A stretch of 64,000 nt of DNA from Aphrocallistes beatrix (lineage: Eukaryota > Porifera > Hexactinellida > Sceptrulophora > Aphrocallistidae), in the NCBI GenBank assembly GCA_963281255.1, contig OY725493.1, positions 2,355,550-2,419,549 on the forward strand, in the 5' to 3' direction. Shown here in pieces: positions 43,548 through 54,185 of this stretch (position 1 is the first letter of the stretch; each line of letters begins with the position of its first letter). The translations under genes were made by a program, and so were the position numbers. Below the pieces are notes generated by a model. It saw only the letters and a program-made list of their open reading frames with translations. It was not told the origin of the DNA and ran no database searches.

Positions 43548-44009
43548 TTAGTTCCCAATTTCTGTTATTGAGAAGCCATCGTTATATTTTTCTTTTATTG
43601 TTATTTTTTCTAACTCGGTTAATGAATTTGTTTCTGAATACGCTAAATAAGCAGAGACAATATCTCTGTGAATGCCGTACGATAAGGCAGTCTGCTGTGG
43701 ACTTTCCAGTGGATTTTCTTTGACCATCAATTCAAATTTCTTAATTTCCTCTTTAGAAATTTGCTTGATCTTGAAAGCCTGCAATACATCTAATGCATCT
43801 TTCGCAACGCTGACTTTCATTGACAACCTTTTTGCTAAAGCTTCTGGGTAATCGACAAAATCTTGCCCATGCTCCACTATAAATGCCACATTTTTTTCTG
43901 ATAGATCCAGATCGAAAAGTCTATCTGCTAATGACTCTTGTTTCTCAATTTCCTTGACATCCGAGTTTTTAAGATATTTTCCCACAAAATTGCCCACTTC
44001 TTTGAACAT
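43548..44009 (-). CDS. N-terminal HTH-like segment of the VLIG gene, ends at a second TAA
   Basis: This frame of 153 codons from ATG 44009 is again in the same phase, ending in TAA 43548-43550, and the frame is open on both sides of it. It is helical, with two repeated helix-turn-helix-like units: one around SPQQTALSYGIHRDIVSAYL, the other DGFSITEIGN-(stop)-LALSEKKIREYV. The second unit spans the stop codon, so the TAA falls inside a domain and most simply replaces a sense codon (CAA, GAA or AAA). An alternative is a short A-rich intron ending just after CTGAAAAG with ACTAAC as branch point. Upstream exons may exist. Confidence 0.6.
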   Translation of the reverse strand: MFKEVGNFVGKYLKNSDVKEIEKQESLADRLFDLDLSEKNVAFIVEHGQDFVDYPEALAKRLSMKVSVAKDALDVLQAFKIKQISKEEIKKFELMVKENPLESPQQTALSYGIHRDIVSAYLAYSETNSLTELEKITIKEKYNDGFSITEIGN

Positions 44010-45351
44010 TCCAGTAACCTGTGTACAAATCTATACGATTAAAGCTCAATATTTATGGTTCACTCCTCGCTAAATGATGACGAATTGAATTTAACAATCA
44101 ATCTAAGTATTCAGTAGTACTGCTGAAAATGTAGCTAATTGTTGATAAGTAGAACATGTACAATCAAAATTATGATGGTTTCTAATGATAAAATTCAGTA
44201 AAATGGACAGAGTAAAAAAATTTTCTGCATAGACTTGTTAAACCATGTTCCTATCTCCAAAATTCCCCGAAATGGTCACATAGATCAACATCTTGGAAGT
44301 GGATTTTTACAAAATTTCCAACCTCCCTCCATTTGTGTCAGCCTAACTCAGCGAGTTTTGAAGATATCTTGATTATCTCATTGTTAATTGAAACAGAATC
44401 AACTCAGCTTTCAGATAACTAGCAAAATACGGCCATCTCTGTGAGTTATAGTGTTTTATAGTTCGAACATCCTGGAATTTTGAGAGAATTTGAACTTTGA
44501 AAACGTTATAACTCAGAAAAACGCTGATCTGTGATGATTCTATGTCGATTGGTGCCGAGAGAATCAAGATATCTTCAAAATTGCTTGAGTTATTCAGCAA
44601 AAAAAATTATAAGATAGGAAATTTTGCAAAATATTCCTTTCCAAGTAGTTGACTCATGTGACCATTTTTGTACGCTAAAATCCTTCTTTGGAGTTTTTGG
44701 GGGTTTTGATGAATAATAACAAAGTTTGACAAATTCTACGCCGAAAGCAAAGCTTTTTTGAATTCTGAAATTTTGTCCTTTTGACCGAATGTTTAGTCAA
44801 CTTTAAAATATTTAAAACAGAAATAGAATACACAGTTTCCTTCCTTCCTATTACTGTTTGTTACTTTTCTGACTTACCGAAAGGAATCGTGATGGTATGA
44901 CAGATTGCAAGAACTGCGATTTACTAATATCTGTGACTCATTGTAAACTCGTTACGTATAACTTTAATATTAAAATTCAATGATTTTTATTTGTTTGTAT
45001 GTATTGATTGAAGATCTCGGAGATGCTAGAAATATAAAATTGGGGATGCAGGAATAAAATAATTCTTAGTTTACAAAGGATCTAAGTGAAATTTTCAGAC
45101 CTCACCGAGATAGGAGACAAATTGTGCAAACCAATGAAATTTGATTGAGTATTTTATGCTACAGATTGTTTTAAAACTAAAGTACTTTAGTATGTATACA
45201 TTTGCGATGCATACTAAGGGACTTTTCGAGATGAAAATGCTAATAAATTTAGAAATATTTTACTTATCATATCATCTTATATCTTTTTCAGGTAAGAAAT
45301 TTGTAATTTCTTGATTGCTATGATAGTTTATATAATGCTCGTTTCTATATG
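44010..45351. other. Upstream region of the VLIG gene, with foldback
   Basis: An imperfect inverted repeat runs about 44190-44710 (TTTTGAAGATATCTTGATT at 44351 against AATCAAGATATCTTCAAAA at 44563; GGTCACAT against ATGTGACC). No other gene-like content. Confidence 0.5.
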
Positions 45352-45454
45352 CAGTCAACTGCGCTTAATCGGGACAACCGCTAAATTTAGTCTCTAGGAA
45401 AGTCTCCAGGAACGGAAGAGACCTATTTTATAACTAGTTATGATGGAAAATAGT

Positions 45455-45937
45455 TAGGGTTGCCAGGCGTCCGGTTTTGTGCCGGACTTTCCGGTTTTCG
45501 AGTAATTTGTCCGGCGTCCGGTTTGGATTCTCTAATGTCTGGTTTTGAGATACTCCAAGTTTGGGAAATATTCAATTATCAGTGCTTCATATTTATTATT
45601 TCACATTTTCTTTTACGAGTTCATTTTGGCTTACCCTTGCCTTGATTCATTTTATTATAAGCTCCAGACTGCTTAATTTTGATTTTGATTATTCAATACA
45701 TTTAATTAACCATATTTGACAGGTAATCACCCCCCATTTGATGTTGTTCACATAAACACATACTATATTATCCCTTTGCTGTGGTTTTTGTACTTCTGGT
45801 CATACCAGGCATGGCCTAAAACACAGTAGCCCGTTTACCATGAACTATAAATTTCCACAATAACATCTGGGGATTGAATTAAAAGTGCTACAAGTTGATT
45901 TGTCCGGTTTTGAACAATTCCAAATCTGGCAACCCTA
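45455..45937. mobile_element. hAT MITE
   Basis: The ends TAGGGTTGCCAGGCG and AATCTGGCAACCCTA have perfect 8-bp duplications AAAATAGT (45447-45454, 45938-45945). GTCCGGTTTTG words recur at both ends. Confidence 0.93.
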
Positions 45938-46290
45938 AAAATAGTAAGGATTTCAAATACCTTTGTCCGGTTAGAGTATATGTATATCATGTCTTTCATA
46001 TTATTTTAATGCTAATCCTTTGTCTTTTCAATAAATCTATTATCAATTGTTCATTTATATAAGGATACAAAATACGTGCTCAGCTCCCGGTTGCAAGAGC
46101 AATTACAGACCAGAGATCGCATTCCACGTTTTCGGATCCAAACCCCACCTGAACTTAAGCAAGCATGGACTCGAGCACTACGTCGAGAGCATATTGACAA
46201 ACTTAGATATATCCGTTTGTATCAAACACTTTAGAGAAGATAATGTTGAATACACTCACAAGGTGCCAAATGGTGACGGTACTTTCAGAG

Positions 46291-47230
46291 TAGTGAACGA
46301 CCGAAACTAAACTTTCCCACCGAAATATCGAAACCGAATTTCGGTATTTCGGCCACTAATTGCAAGACAATACATACTATTTTAATTTTAACCTTCACAG
46401 TTGCAGTAATAAAATTAATAAAATTACTCAATTAAACTCATACGTACTAGCAAATTACATTGGATATAGTATATGGCTTACCACTTGAAAAACTACATAG
46501 ATTGTGAGTGTTGATTATTTATTCAGCTTTCTTGATAAATACAGGGTGATCCAAAAGTTCTGCAACAAATTTTGCTGAAGTATTGTACTCAAACAAGTGG
46601 ATCTAACATCCGACATTTCATTTTACTTCAAAATTCTATAGATTATTTGAATTATTTTGCGATTCAATTGCCTGTATTTCTGAATATATTTGCTAAGATG
46701 GATCATTAATGTTTGTGTGTTTAGAAAAACAAGAAAATCAAAAGAAAAAAGTCTCGAATGCTATGTACATTCTATGATCATAATTTGTTGTTCTTATTGG
46801 TGATTTCCCGTCTATAAACTAAAAGAAATAATCATATTCCAATATTTTGAATTAATAACTGACTATAGGAAAATATAAATATATTTAATCAGGAGAAAAA
46901 AAGTTATTTTCGAACTTGACATTTTTGAGAGCAGAGTATTGGGGTCCCTGGTATATAATATTTAAAAAATTTGTTTAAAAATATTTTGCGCAATGAATAG
47001 TATTCATTTCTACTAGAAGGGTAGTAAGTTCCATAGTTGCTAACCAATTTAAAGTTAAACTAAATGATATTAGCCAAATCAATGAAGCAAAATTTATCGT
47101 TGCAAAACTTTTGGATCACCCTATATTCTTTCCTTATTACGATTACAAATGCAATATTAGCATGATTTCGGTGAAACAACCGATACCGAAATTCGGCCGA
47201 AACCGAAACCGAAATTTCGGTCGTTCACTA
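46291..47230. mobile_element. hAT MITE in the THAP exon, itself carrying a Tc1-type MITE
   Basis: The ends TAGTGAACGACCGAAA and TTTCGGTCGTTCACTA have flanks TTTCAGAG and ATTCAGAG (7 of 8 identical). CCGAAATTTCGG palindromes lie near both ends. Positions 46542-47123 are an inserted second copy of the CAGGGTGATCC MITE. Confidence 0.88.
46542..47123. mobile_element. CAGGGTGATCC MITE, copy 2 (inverted)
   Basis: It is homologous over its length to 5581-6169 in reverse orientation, with ends CAGGGTGATCCAAAAGTTCT and a slightly decayed right end (TTTTGGATCACCCTA). Confidence 0.9.
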
Positions 47231-47299
47231 ATTCAGAGAAATTTCTCTAGCAAATCCGAAACTCAAACCACCAAAAAAGTTAAATACTTCTCAATTTCT

Positions 47300-47820
47300 C
47301 TAGTTGAGCCCCCGTGGTTCTGGACTATTAGGTATTTTTCAAATAACAACCTTGTATGCAGTCAGGGAGCAGGGGTTTATCTAGGTGCTAAACCGACACT
47401 TATAGGTGCCAGTCTGGTATCATCCGAGGAGCCAAGGTGCTTACAGTGCGATTCGATTTTGCAATGTCATTGTGGGATGGAGAGGAGTAATATACACTAA
47501 CTATCAGAATGGAGTAAAGCCGCACACTAGATTATTCCACAGGACAAGTTTGACCATGATTGATGTAGAATTGACTGGGAAATTAAGCCGTAAGTTGTGC
47601 TCGAAATTGTCTATTGGGATTTTGTATTTGAAAATTGCAATGTCATTGTGGGATGAGGAGAGGTCATATAGGCTAACTATCAGAATGGAGGAAAGCCCCA
47701 TACTAGATTCTGCCATATATCAAGTTTGACCGTGATTGATGCAGAATTTACTGAGAAATTAAGCCCTAAGTCATTCTCACATCTCACTGCTAACTTCACA
47801 CTCGTAATGCCGTATGATTA
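47300..47820. repeat. Repeat shared with 1790-2175, with internal duplication
   Basis: It contains the same CTGGACTATTAGG and TATGCAGTCAGGGAG blocks. The unit around GTGGGATGGAGAGGAG / GTGGGATGAGGAGAGG, followed by ACTAACTATCAGAATGGAG, occurs twice here. Origin unknown. Confidence 0.75.
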
Positions 47821-48660
47821 ATTTGACTAGTGCCTCAAAATACCACGGTGCTTCAGAATACCACGCAACAGGCCTTATACTATACTAGTGTTTGGAAGTA
47901 TTCGTCATTCACATATATCTGGATACCGGATATTTTTTTTAGCCAGGTATCCGGATATCCATTTAACAATCTGTCTATTTGAATTTGGCCCAATTATGCG
48001 TAGTATAGATCATTTAATAAATATGTTTATCGAGGATCTGAATAGTAATAGATATCTAAACGAGCTAAGGTATAGTAATTAGTTCTTTAGTTTCCTAAAG
48101 TGACTTCTTAGAAAGCATAAGCCTACGCATACTTCTTATTTTAGTTACAAATTGGGTACAAATATTATACAATAAATGGCATTGGTTTCGCATTGCACCT
48201 ACACAACTACCTTGACGATAAATTTTTGTATCACAAGCGTTGCAACTTGCTAGCTATCGCCGCCTCGAGAAAAATGATCCCAAACTTCCGACTATTTAAT
48301 CCTCTTTGCCATATTTTCAAAGAATCATAACTGATATCATTCTTATTGAATATCCTCACAGTTAGGCTTCCACAACAAGCATTTTACTTGAATTATGGAT
48401 TTTAAGGCGAGTATCATAAACAAGTATCTTGATATCAGTAAAGTTGTAAATAATAGAATGACAGTGACTCTCTGAATCCTTGACTAATTACCAATTGCAG
48501 TCAAGATATCTAAATATCCTACAAATCCGGATATTACTATCCGGTTTCCAAACACTATACTATACAGAGGGCTAAGCCGGGACTAAAGTGTCCCGATTAA
48601 GTGAAGTCACCTGTAATAGTGATAATTTGTTCAATTAATAGCATATCAAGAATACTAATA

Positions 48661-48831
48661 CAGTGAAGATTGGATATAACGACGTACCATCGGGCAAGAG
48701 AAAAATGTCGTTATTTGCGATCTGTCACTATATCCGATCACACAATATACACAATATACGCTTAGGATTTCGCTATGGGCAAGGAAAAATGGTCGCTATT
48801 TGTGATTTGTCGTTATATCCAATATTTACTG
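48661..48831. mobile_element. pogo-like MITE
   Basis: The ends CAGTGAAGATTGGATATAAC and GTTATATCCAATATTTACTG are flanked by TA; 171 bp in length. Confidence 0.88.
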
Positions 48832-49123
48832 TATACCAAAAGGAGAATGGGTAATAAAGTTGTGAACCACTCTTATAATGTGTAATCCTCCGAGATGCGA
48901 CATCATTAGGAGTAGATTTTGCTAATCCTCAGAAGTTGTCGCACCATAAAACAGGCATCTTAACCCGTCCTGTCCCGGGGATTAGGCATCTTGACTCGTC
49001 CCGTCCCCCAGAACTTAGGTATACCTAATTTTTTGGTAGTCTTAAACACATTTTACCAGTTTTGTCGAGTACTAGTGATCTTGCACTATTTTGGCACCTT
49101 TTACTATGATATTTTATTATGTA

Positions 49124-49743
49124 CAGGGTGTCCAATAATTGTTGGCCTATTGTATTAATCTAGATTATATGTATTGAATGAATACAGAACTAATCATTCA
49201 TTTTCCTATATAATCTCCTTTATATTCTAAGCATTTAATTATCCTTCCCGACATCCAAAGCAGAATATATCCCAAATATTTTGGATTTATCTCCTTCCAA
49301 GCTTTTTCCAGGTGATTTTTGAGCTGATTCAAATTTGTTGCTGGCATCATTCCATCCAATGATTGTTTTAGTATCCCCCATACATTTTCGATAAGATTCA
49401 GATCTGGGGAATTTCCAAGTCATTCTTCTTTAGCTCAGAAGTGATTGAAATGCCTTTTGCATCATTCTTGGGTTACATTTGTTCTGTGCGCTGGTGCCCC
49501 ATCCTGTATGAAATGAGCTTCAGACCTTTTTGATACCATCTTCTTCCTCATATGAACAGGTCCAGTCGTTCGTCTCCTTTTGAGTGCACAGAGACATGTT
49601 TTCTCTAAGATTTCTTCAACATAATACTGTGTATTAACTTAAAATATTCTACACCACACTACATTACTAGACTGGATCGATTAGTATTACTATGAATGAA
49701 TTGATTGTATATGATAATAGGCCAATAATTATTGGACACCCTG
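49124..49743 (-). mobile_element. Tc1/mariner remnant with transposase C-terminus
   Basis: The ends CAGGGTGTCCAATAATTGTT and AATAATTATTGGACACCCTG are flanked by TA. The minus strand still reads QDGAPAHRTNVTQE and, after several stops and shifts, SPDLNLIENVWGILKQSL and LEKAWKEINPKYL. These are the D and D/E-region motifs of a Tc1-like transposase. It is internally deleted and dead. Confidence 0.92.
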
Positions 49744-49992
49744 TAATTACCTGAGAGCAATAAATCCAGAATAGATAAAATATCAATTGAGTATAACTCA
49801 TTAAAATGATTAAATCTTAGCTAACTTGTGTAATAAAAGTCATTGCCCAGTATCTCAGATGTAGTATGTACCTAATTAGTAAACTGATATGATCGGATAA
49901 AATATAAGTTATATAACTGTTGTTATGTAGATTTAGGTTTCTTCAATCAATTCGTTACAGATATATATATATATAGATATATACATATATAC
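49744..49992. repeat. Spacer with family A end fragment
   Basis: TTTCTTCAATCAATTCGTTA at about 49935 is a family A terminus. Its counterpart CATTAATCGAGTTTTAATAG resumes at about 50754, so the element 49993-50746 landed inside a family A copy. Confidence 0.75.
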
Positions 49993-50012
49993 CAAGGTTG
50001 AAACCGATTGAA

Positions 50013-50340
50013 CCGAATATCAGTATTCATGAATAGTTCCCTAACCGAATATCAGTAGTATTCATGAATAGTTCTCTAACCAAAATATCAGTATTCATGA
50101 ATAGTTCCCTAACCAAATATCAGTATTCATGAATAGTTCCCTAACCAAATATCAGTATTCATGAATAGTTCCCTAACCAAATATCAGTATTCATGAATAG
50201 TTCCCTAACCAAATATCAGTATTCATGAATAGTTCCCTAACCGAATATCAGTAGTATTCATGAATAGTTCTCTAACCAAAATATCAGTATTCATGAATAG
50301 TTCCCTAACCAAATATCAGTATTCATGAATAGTTCCCTAA
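50013..50340. repeat. 32-bp minisatellite, ten units
   Basis: The unit contains the 12-bp palindrome TATTCATGAATA followed by GTTCCCTAACC. Variant units of 35 and 33 bp occur as a pair twice (units 2-3 and 8-9), so the array shows higher-order duplication. There are no unique spacers, so this is not a CRISPR. Confidence 0.92.
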
Positions 50341-50388
50341 CAGATACGAATACTGATAATATTTGGTTACTCTAACGAATATGAATAC

Positions 50389-50613
50389 CAAGGTTTCATC
50401 CAGCTTTCCAAAGTTATACGCCTATATGGACGTCACCATTTTTTCGACGCGTCTAGACTCATTTTTATATAGCAATTTTATATATGTTTTGTGCCACGCG
50501 CCTAAGTAGGCGTATGCCGCGCGCCTAGCCCCCAAAAATCATACGCCTAATTATGATCCATGAGATCAAATACACGCCTCTAGGCGCGCCCAGTACGCCT
50601 AGGTGAAAGCCTG
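50389..50613. mobile_element. hAT MITE nested in another hAT MITE
   Basis: The ends CAAGGTTTCATCCAGC and TAGGTGAAAGCCTG have perfect duplications ATGAATAC (50381-50388, 50614-50621). It is a relative of 6523-6714. Confidence 0.95.
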
Positions 50614-50789
50614 ATGAATACTGATAATATTCGGTTACTCTAACCGAATACGAATACTGATAATATTCGGTTCCCAACCGAATATCAACTATTTGCCAAA
50701 TAGTATTTGGTCTAACCGAATATTGAACTATTCGGTTGCAACCTTGATATAACACATTAATCGAGTTTTAATAGTAAGGATATATATAT

Positions 50790-51395
50790 TTATTCAGTTT
50801 GTAATCTATATGCCGAAATTGTTTAGTATTTTTAAATATTTGTATCCTTAATAATTTTGTCTTGAAAACATTTTTCATATCTGCTGTCCAGGGATTTTTT
50901 AGTTGTAACTGTCCAGGGATTTTTTTAGTTGTAGCAAATACAATATCTTATAAAACTACACAATATGCAATTATTGATAACATATCAATTATCCAATTAT
51001 TTATAGTATGGCCTGCTAGGAGTTGCTGGAATATGATTGACTGGAATAGGATCGACTACAGAATTTTCTCTACTGGACTATGATCGACCTGAATAAGATC
51101 GACTAGTCTCCTCGACTGGACATATACGTATATCGGATATGTAGATTTACATATTATTAGAAGCCAAGTTAAAGTGTCAACACAACACGTTAATCTAGAA
51201 ACAAACTGGACGAAGTAATACCTACGTATGTTATTATAACTTATTGTATCATTGCAAGTCAATCATATCCTAGTCATGCAAGCTAGTCGATCCTATTCCA
51301 GTCGATATTATTCAGGTTTCCCGCCTGCGAGGATATATTTAATTTTTTCTTGTGTCCAGGGAATCTCTGGACATACTTTAATCTCAATATGTGTA
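50790..51395. other. Intergenic
   Basis: No gene recognised. GGATCGAC/GTCGATC-type words (ATAGGATCGACTACAG, CTAGTCGATCCTATTCC) form a long-range inverted repeat between about 51040 and 51310. Confidence 0.5.
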
Positions 51396-51399
51396 TATA

Positions 51400-52015
51400 T
51401 ATCTGTACGGATTTGATTGAAGAAACTGCCAAGCGCAGAAAGCTGATTTCTGGTACAGGGAGTATTTTGTGAATGGCTAGAGAAATGTATAGCCTCAGAG
51501 GAAAATGTTGACTCATCACGGAATTATGACGCCATTGTCATATTTTCTATAATTAAAAATTTCAGTTTTTGGACCATAACTCTGCCATTGTATATCATGG
51601 AAGGTTGAAATTTGAATCGCAGATTTGTAATAACATCCTACATATGATATATATTAGCATCATTACCGCATATTATCAGTCATGATTTAGTTATTACGTA
51701 ATCATTATGCAACAAAAATCGAAACAGAACTTATTCAAAAATATTTGGAGTAATATAAGTGGTTAGATATTAAAATTGACACACGGACCCATAATTACAT
51801 TCCATACATTAATATCTTATGTAAATTGAAAATGCTTACTCAGCATGGATGTTGACCTCATTGTCACCTTTTAATTATTCTAAAATTCTGCCATGTGCGA
51901 GTTATCTACCATTTGTGTGGTATATGATGCAAAATCTTTATTATTAAAGGGCGTCTCCGCGGATACGAAGTGTTTGCTAGCCGCGCTACGCAGTGCGGAA
52001 AGCGCGCTTGTATTC
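51400..52015 (-). repeat. Family A repeat, diverged copy 11
   Basis: It starts CTGTACGGATTTGATTGAAG and ends GAAAGCGCGCTTGTA. The TGACGTCA sites have decayed to TGACGCCA and TTACGTAA, so this is the oldest-looking copy. Confidence 0.8.
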
Positions 52016-52578
52016 ATGATTTCTACGACTATTTGTTGTGTTATTAATGCTCAGCGATTTTTGATCCCGATCTTAGCTTATTTATGATCGGCGATCCTTC
52101 AAAATCAAAATTTCAAAAAGGATCGCGATCACGATCATTTTTTTCGATCGTTTTTTTTACTTGACACATCATTTTTATCAGAACTAAAATGCGAAATACC
52201 AATTAAATTAGTGCTGGAAAAAGACTCAAATTGGTAACAGCATAGAAAAATAGATAAAGTTAATGATGGTGAGGAGAGAAGACAATACAAATTTCCTATG
52301 ATAAATGATCGGGGTAAAAAAAGATTGTGATCCTCATTCGATCTTCAAAATAGGATCGCGATCGTGATCGAACGATCAATGAAATCTAATCTATATTTCA
52401 TTGATAGCACTGTTTAACAGTTAAAAAAACGTGAACGAGATGAATGTGTTTATATGTAATTTTTCGCGTAGATTACGAATATACCATTCATTTGCTTCAA
52501 TCACCTACTAATTTATGAAATTTCCAGATTCATTTTATGAATATTTTTTATGAAATTTTGTTTTAAAAGCTAGCTCTA
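52016..52578. other. Intergenic, GATCGCGATC-rich MITE
   Basis: About 52045-52380 is an inverted-repeat element of GATCGCGATCACGATC-type words at each end. No coding region. Confidence 0.55.
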
Positions 52579-53541
52579 ATGAATAGAAAGTGTAAGAATT
52601 CACCAGACAGCTACTGTTATATTTGTGGATCATTTACATTGAAAAGGTACAGAAGACAACTGTCTCCGCATATGATGAAACTTTATGAATTGTACTTTGG
52701 ATGCAAAGTTGGTGATCAAGACAAACGCTGGGCACTTCATGTATGTTGTGTTGGTTGCTCAAGTTCACTCTCAGCATGGTACAAAGGCACCGGTTCTGGA
52801 GTTCCAATGATATGGAGAGAGCCTCTAGATCATTCAACTGACTGTTATTTCTGTTTAACAGATATTCAAGGTTTGTTAACACATTTATATTCAATTATTC
52901 GTAATTAATTTTGGGTGTTTATCGTTTCTATCTGTTCTTAATATAGATTTCAATAGGAAGAGCAAACAATCCATAGTTTATCCAAATCTTCCTTCCGCTA
53001 TGAGTACTGTTGCACATTCTATTGATATTCCGGTACCTCAGGCCCCGTTCAATCTGGAAACGAACGACACAATTAATTCAGAAGAGTCAGTATCAGATGG
53101 AGATTCCTTGCCCCAGAAACTGACACTGTTGAGAAACCACATCTCATATCGCAACCTGAACTCAATGATTTGGTCCGAGATTTATGGCTAACAAAACAGC
53201 AGAGCGAACTATTAGCTTCACGTCTAGGGGAATGGAATCTTTTGAATGAAGATGTGAGGATTTCATCATTTAGAAAACGTTCTTCAGATTTACAACAGTA
53301 CTTCGCATTGGAAAATAATCAATGTTTTTTGCAATGACGTACAGGGTTTGTTTTATTGTCTTGATTCGATCTATGCTCCTTCTCAATGGCAGCTCTTTAT
53401 TGACGCGAGTCTTTGCATTAAGAGCGTTCTGCTGCACAATGGAAACACCATGCATTCTATTCCGATTGCTTACTCAGTATTCTTGAGGGAAACATATGAA
53501 AATCTTGAGTTTATCCTAGACCGAATTTTTGCTGGAATTTG
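52579..53541 (+). pseudogene. CYICG-type zinc/cysteine protein gene, frameshifted
   Basis: The first exon-like part (52579 to GATATTCAAG at 52870, with GT following) encodes SYCYICGSFTLKRYRRQLSP, YFGCKVGDQDKRWALHVCC and WREPLDHSTDCYFCL, a Cys-pair-rich N-terminus. After an AG near 52944 the frame reads YPNLPSAM and IPVPQAP. A shift near 53120 leads to ELNDLVRDLWLTKQQSELLA and LGEWNLLNEDVRIS, and another shift near 53330 to FYCLDSIYAPSQW, FIDASLCIKSVLLHNGN and HSIPIAYSV. I recognise this order from a widespread uncharacterised, repetitive invertebrate protein family that behaves like a mobile-element gene. Two frameshifts and a missing 3' part make this copy a pseudogene. Confidence 0.75.
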
Positions 53542-53895
53542 AAACGTGATCAGCCAGAGACATCCCACAAAAGACAAAGAAAATACAACGAATTAGATAA
53601 ACACATTAGTTAGGTACTTTTACTCTGAATACTTGTTTTCACTAGTAATTTCAGTCTTTATTATAATAAATTATGCTAAAATCTTATAAATACATATAAT
53701 TTCAAATTATTAATTACTAGAAAATGTTGCGTGATTGAGCCAAACTGTATTCATATTCGGAATCAGGAGATCCTAATTGACAATAGAAACCCTATCAGGT
53801 TCTCTTTTTTCTCCAAAATGAAATTTTGTTGTAGTGTAATCAGCACTTGATTTTCAGCAGTTTGATAGTATATTTAGATGAACTAATTCAAATCA
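53542..53895. other. Intergenic
   Basis: AT-rich; nothing recognised. Confidence 0.4.
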
Positions 53896-53903
53896 CTTTT
53901 GGT

Positions 53904-54185
53904 CTAAGTTGACTAATTCATTGAAAAATGGCAAAGAATTATGAATTATTCGAATAATTCATAATTCAAGCATGAATTAGTCAATCATAAGCTAAGTTGA
54001 CAAATTTATGGATTAATGAATAATTCGAATGATTCATAATTCAGGAATTATGAATTATTCGAAAAATTAATTCATATAATCATGATATTTTCTTGTAAAA
54101 CCTTTCATTTTGAATAATTCTTCTCAAGCTTGATGAATTATGAATTATTCGAATTACTCATTAATTCATGAATTAGTCAACTTAG
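53904..54185. mobile_element. hAT MITE (CTAAGTTGACTAATTCAT family), copy 1
   Basis: The ends CTAAGTTGACTAATTCAT and TGAATTAGTCAACTTAG have perfect duplications CTTTTGGT (53896-53903, 54186-54193). The body is ATTCGAATAATTCATAATTC-type palindromes. Copy 2 is at 62001-62176. Confidence 0.95.

Larger units (their letters stand above)
46065..47330 (+). pseudogene. THAP zinc-finger exon, split by a hAT insertion
   Basis: 46065-46290 encodes a THAP (C2CH) finger: CSAPGCKSNY, then FHVFGSKPH, then SVCIKHFREDNVEY. The frame stops being host-like at GDGTF, where a 940-bp insertion sits. After it (47239 on) the frame resumes with Lys/Pro-rich REISLANPKLKPPKK, which is the normal post-THAP composition. 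The W and AVPS positions of a full THAP are not evident. THAP exons of this type often belong to P-element-like transposons, so this is likely a transposon relic and not a host regulator. Confidence 0.7.
45352..48613. mobile_element. Possible large pogo-like element, heavily invaded
   Basis: CAGTCAACTGCGCTTAATCG at 45352 matches the reverse complement of the segment ending at 48613 (CGATTAAGTGAAGTCACCTG without its first C). These may be the ends of one element split by later insertions, or two unrelated MITE ends. TA is present only on the right side. Confidence 0.4.
49993..50746. mobile_element. hAT MITE with minisatellite and nested MITE
   Basis: The ends CAAGGTTGAAACCGATT and CGGTTGCAACCTTG resemble those of 61097-61524. 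The flanks ATATATAC and ATATAACA are near-identical if one base was lost. The interior holds a 32-bp minisatellite and a second, younger hAT MITE. Confidence 0.85.

Noticed and set aside
37188-44009. Reassigned TAA codon as explanation of the split VLIG frame
   Set aside because: The main VLIG frame, the monooxygenase and the channel gene all terminate in TAA at sensible positions, so TAA is a normal stop here.
45352-48613. Firm call of a 3.2-kb pogo transposon
   Set aside because: Ends are imperfect, TA is present only on one side, and no transposase is left; kept only as a low-confidence feature.
50013-50340. CRISPR-like regular repeat
   Set aside because: Units are contiguous with no unique spacers, and the host is clearly a eukaryote.
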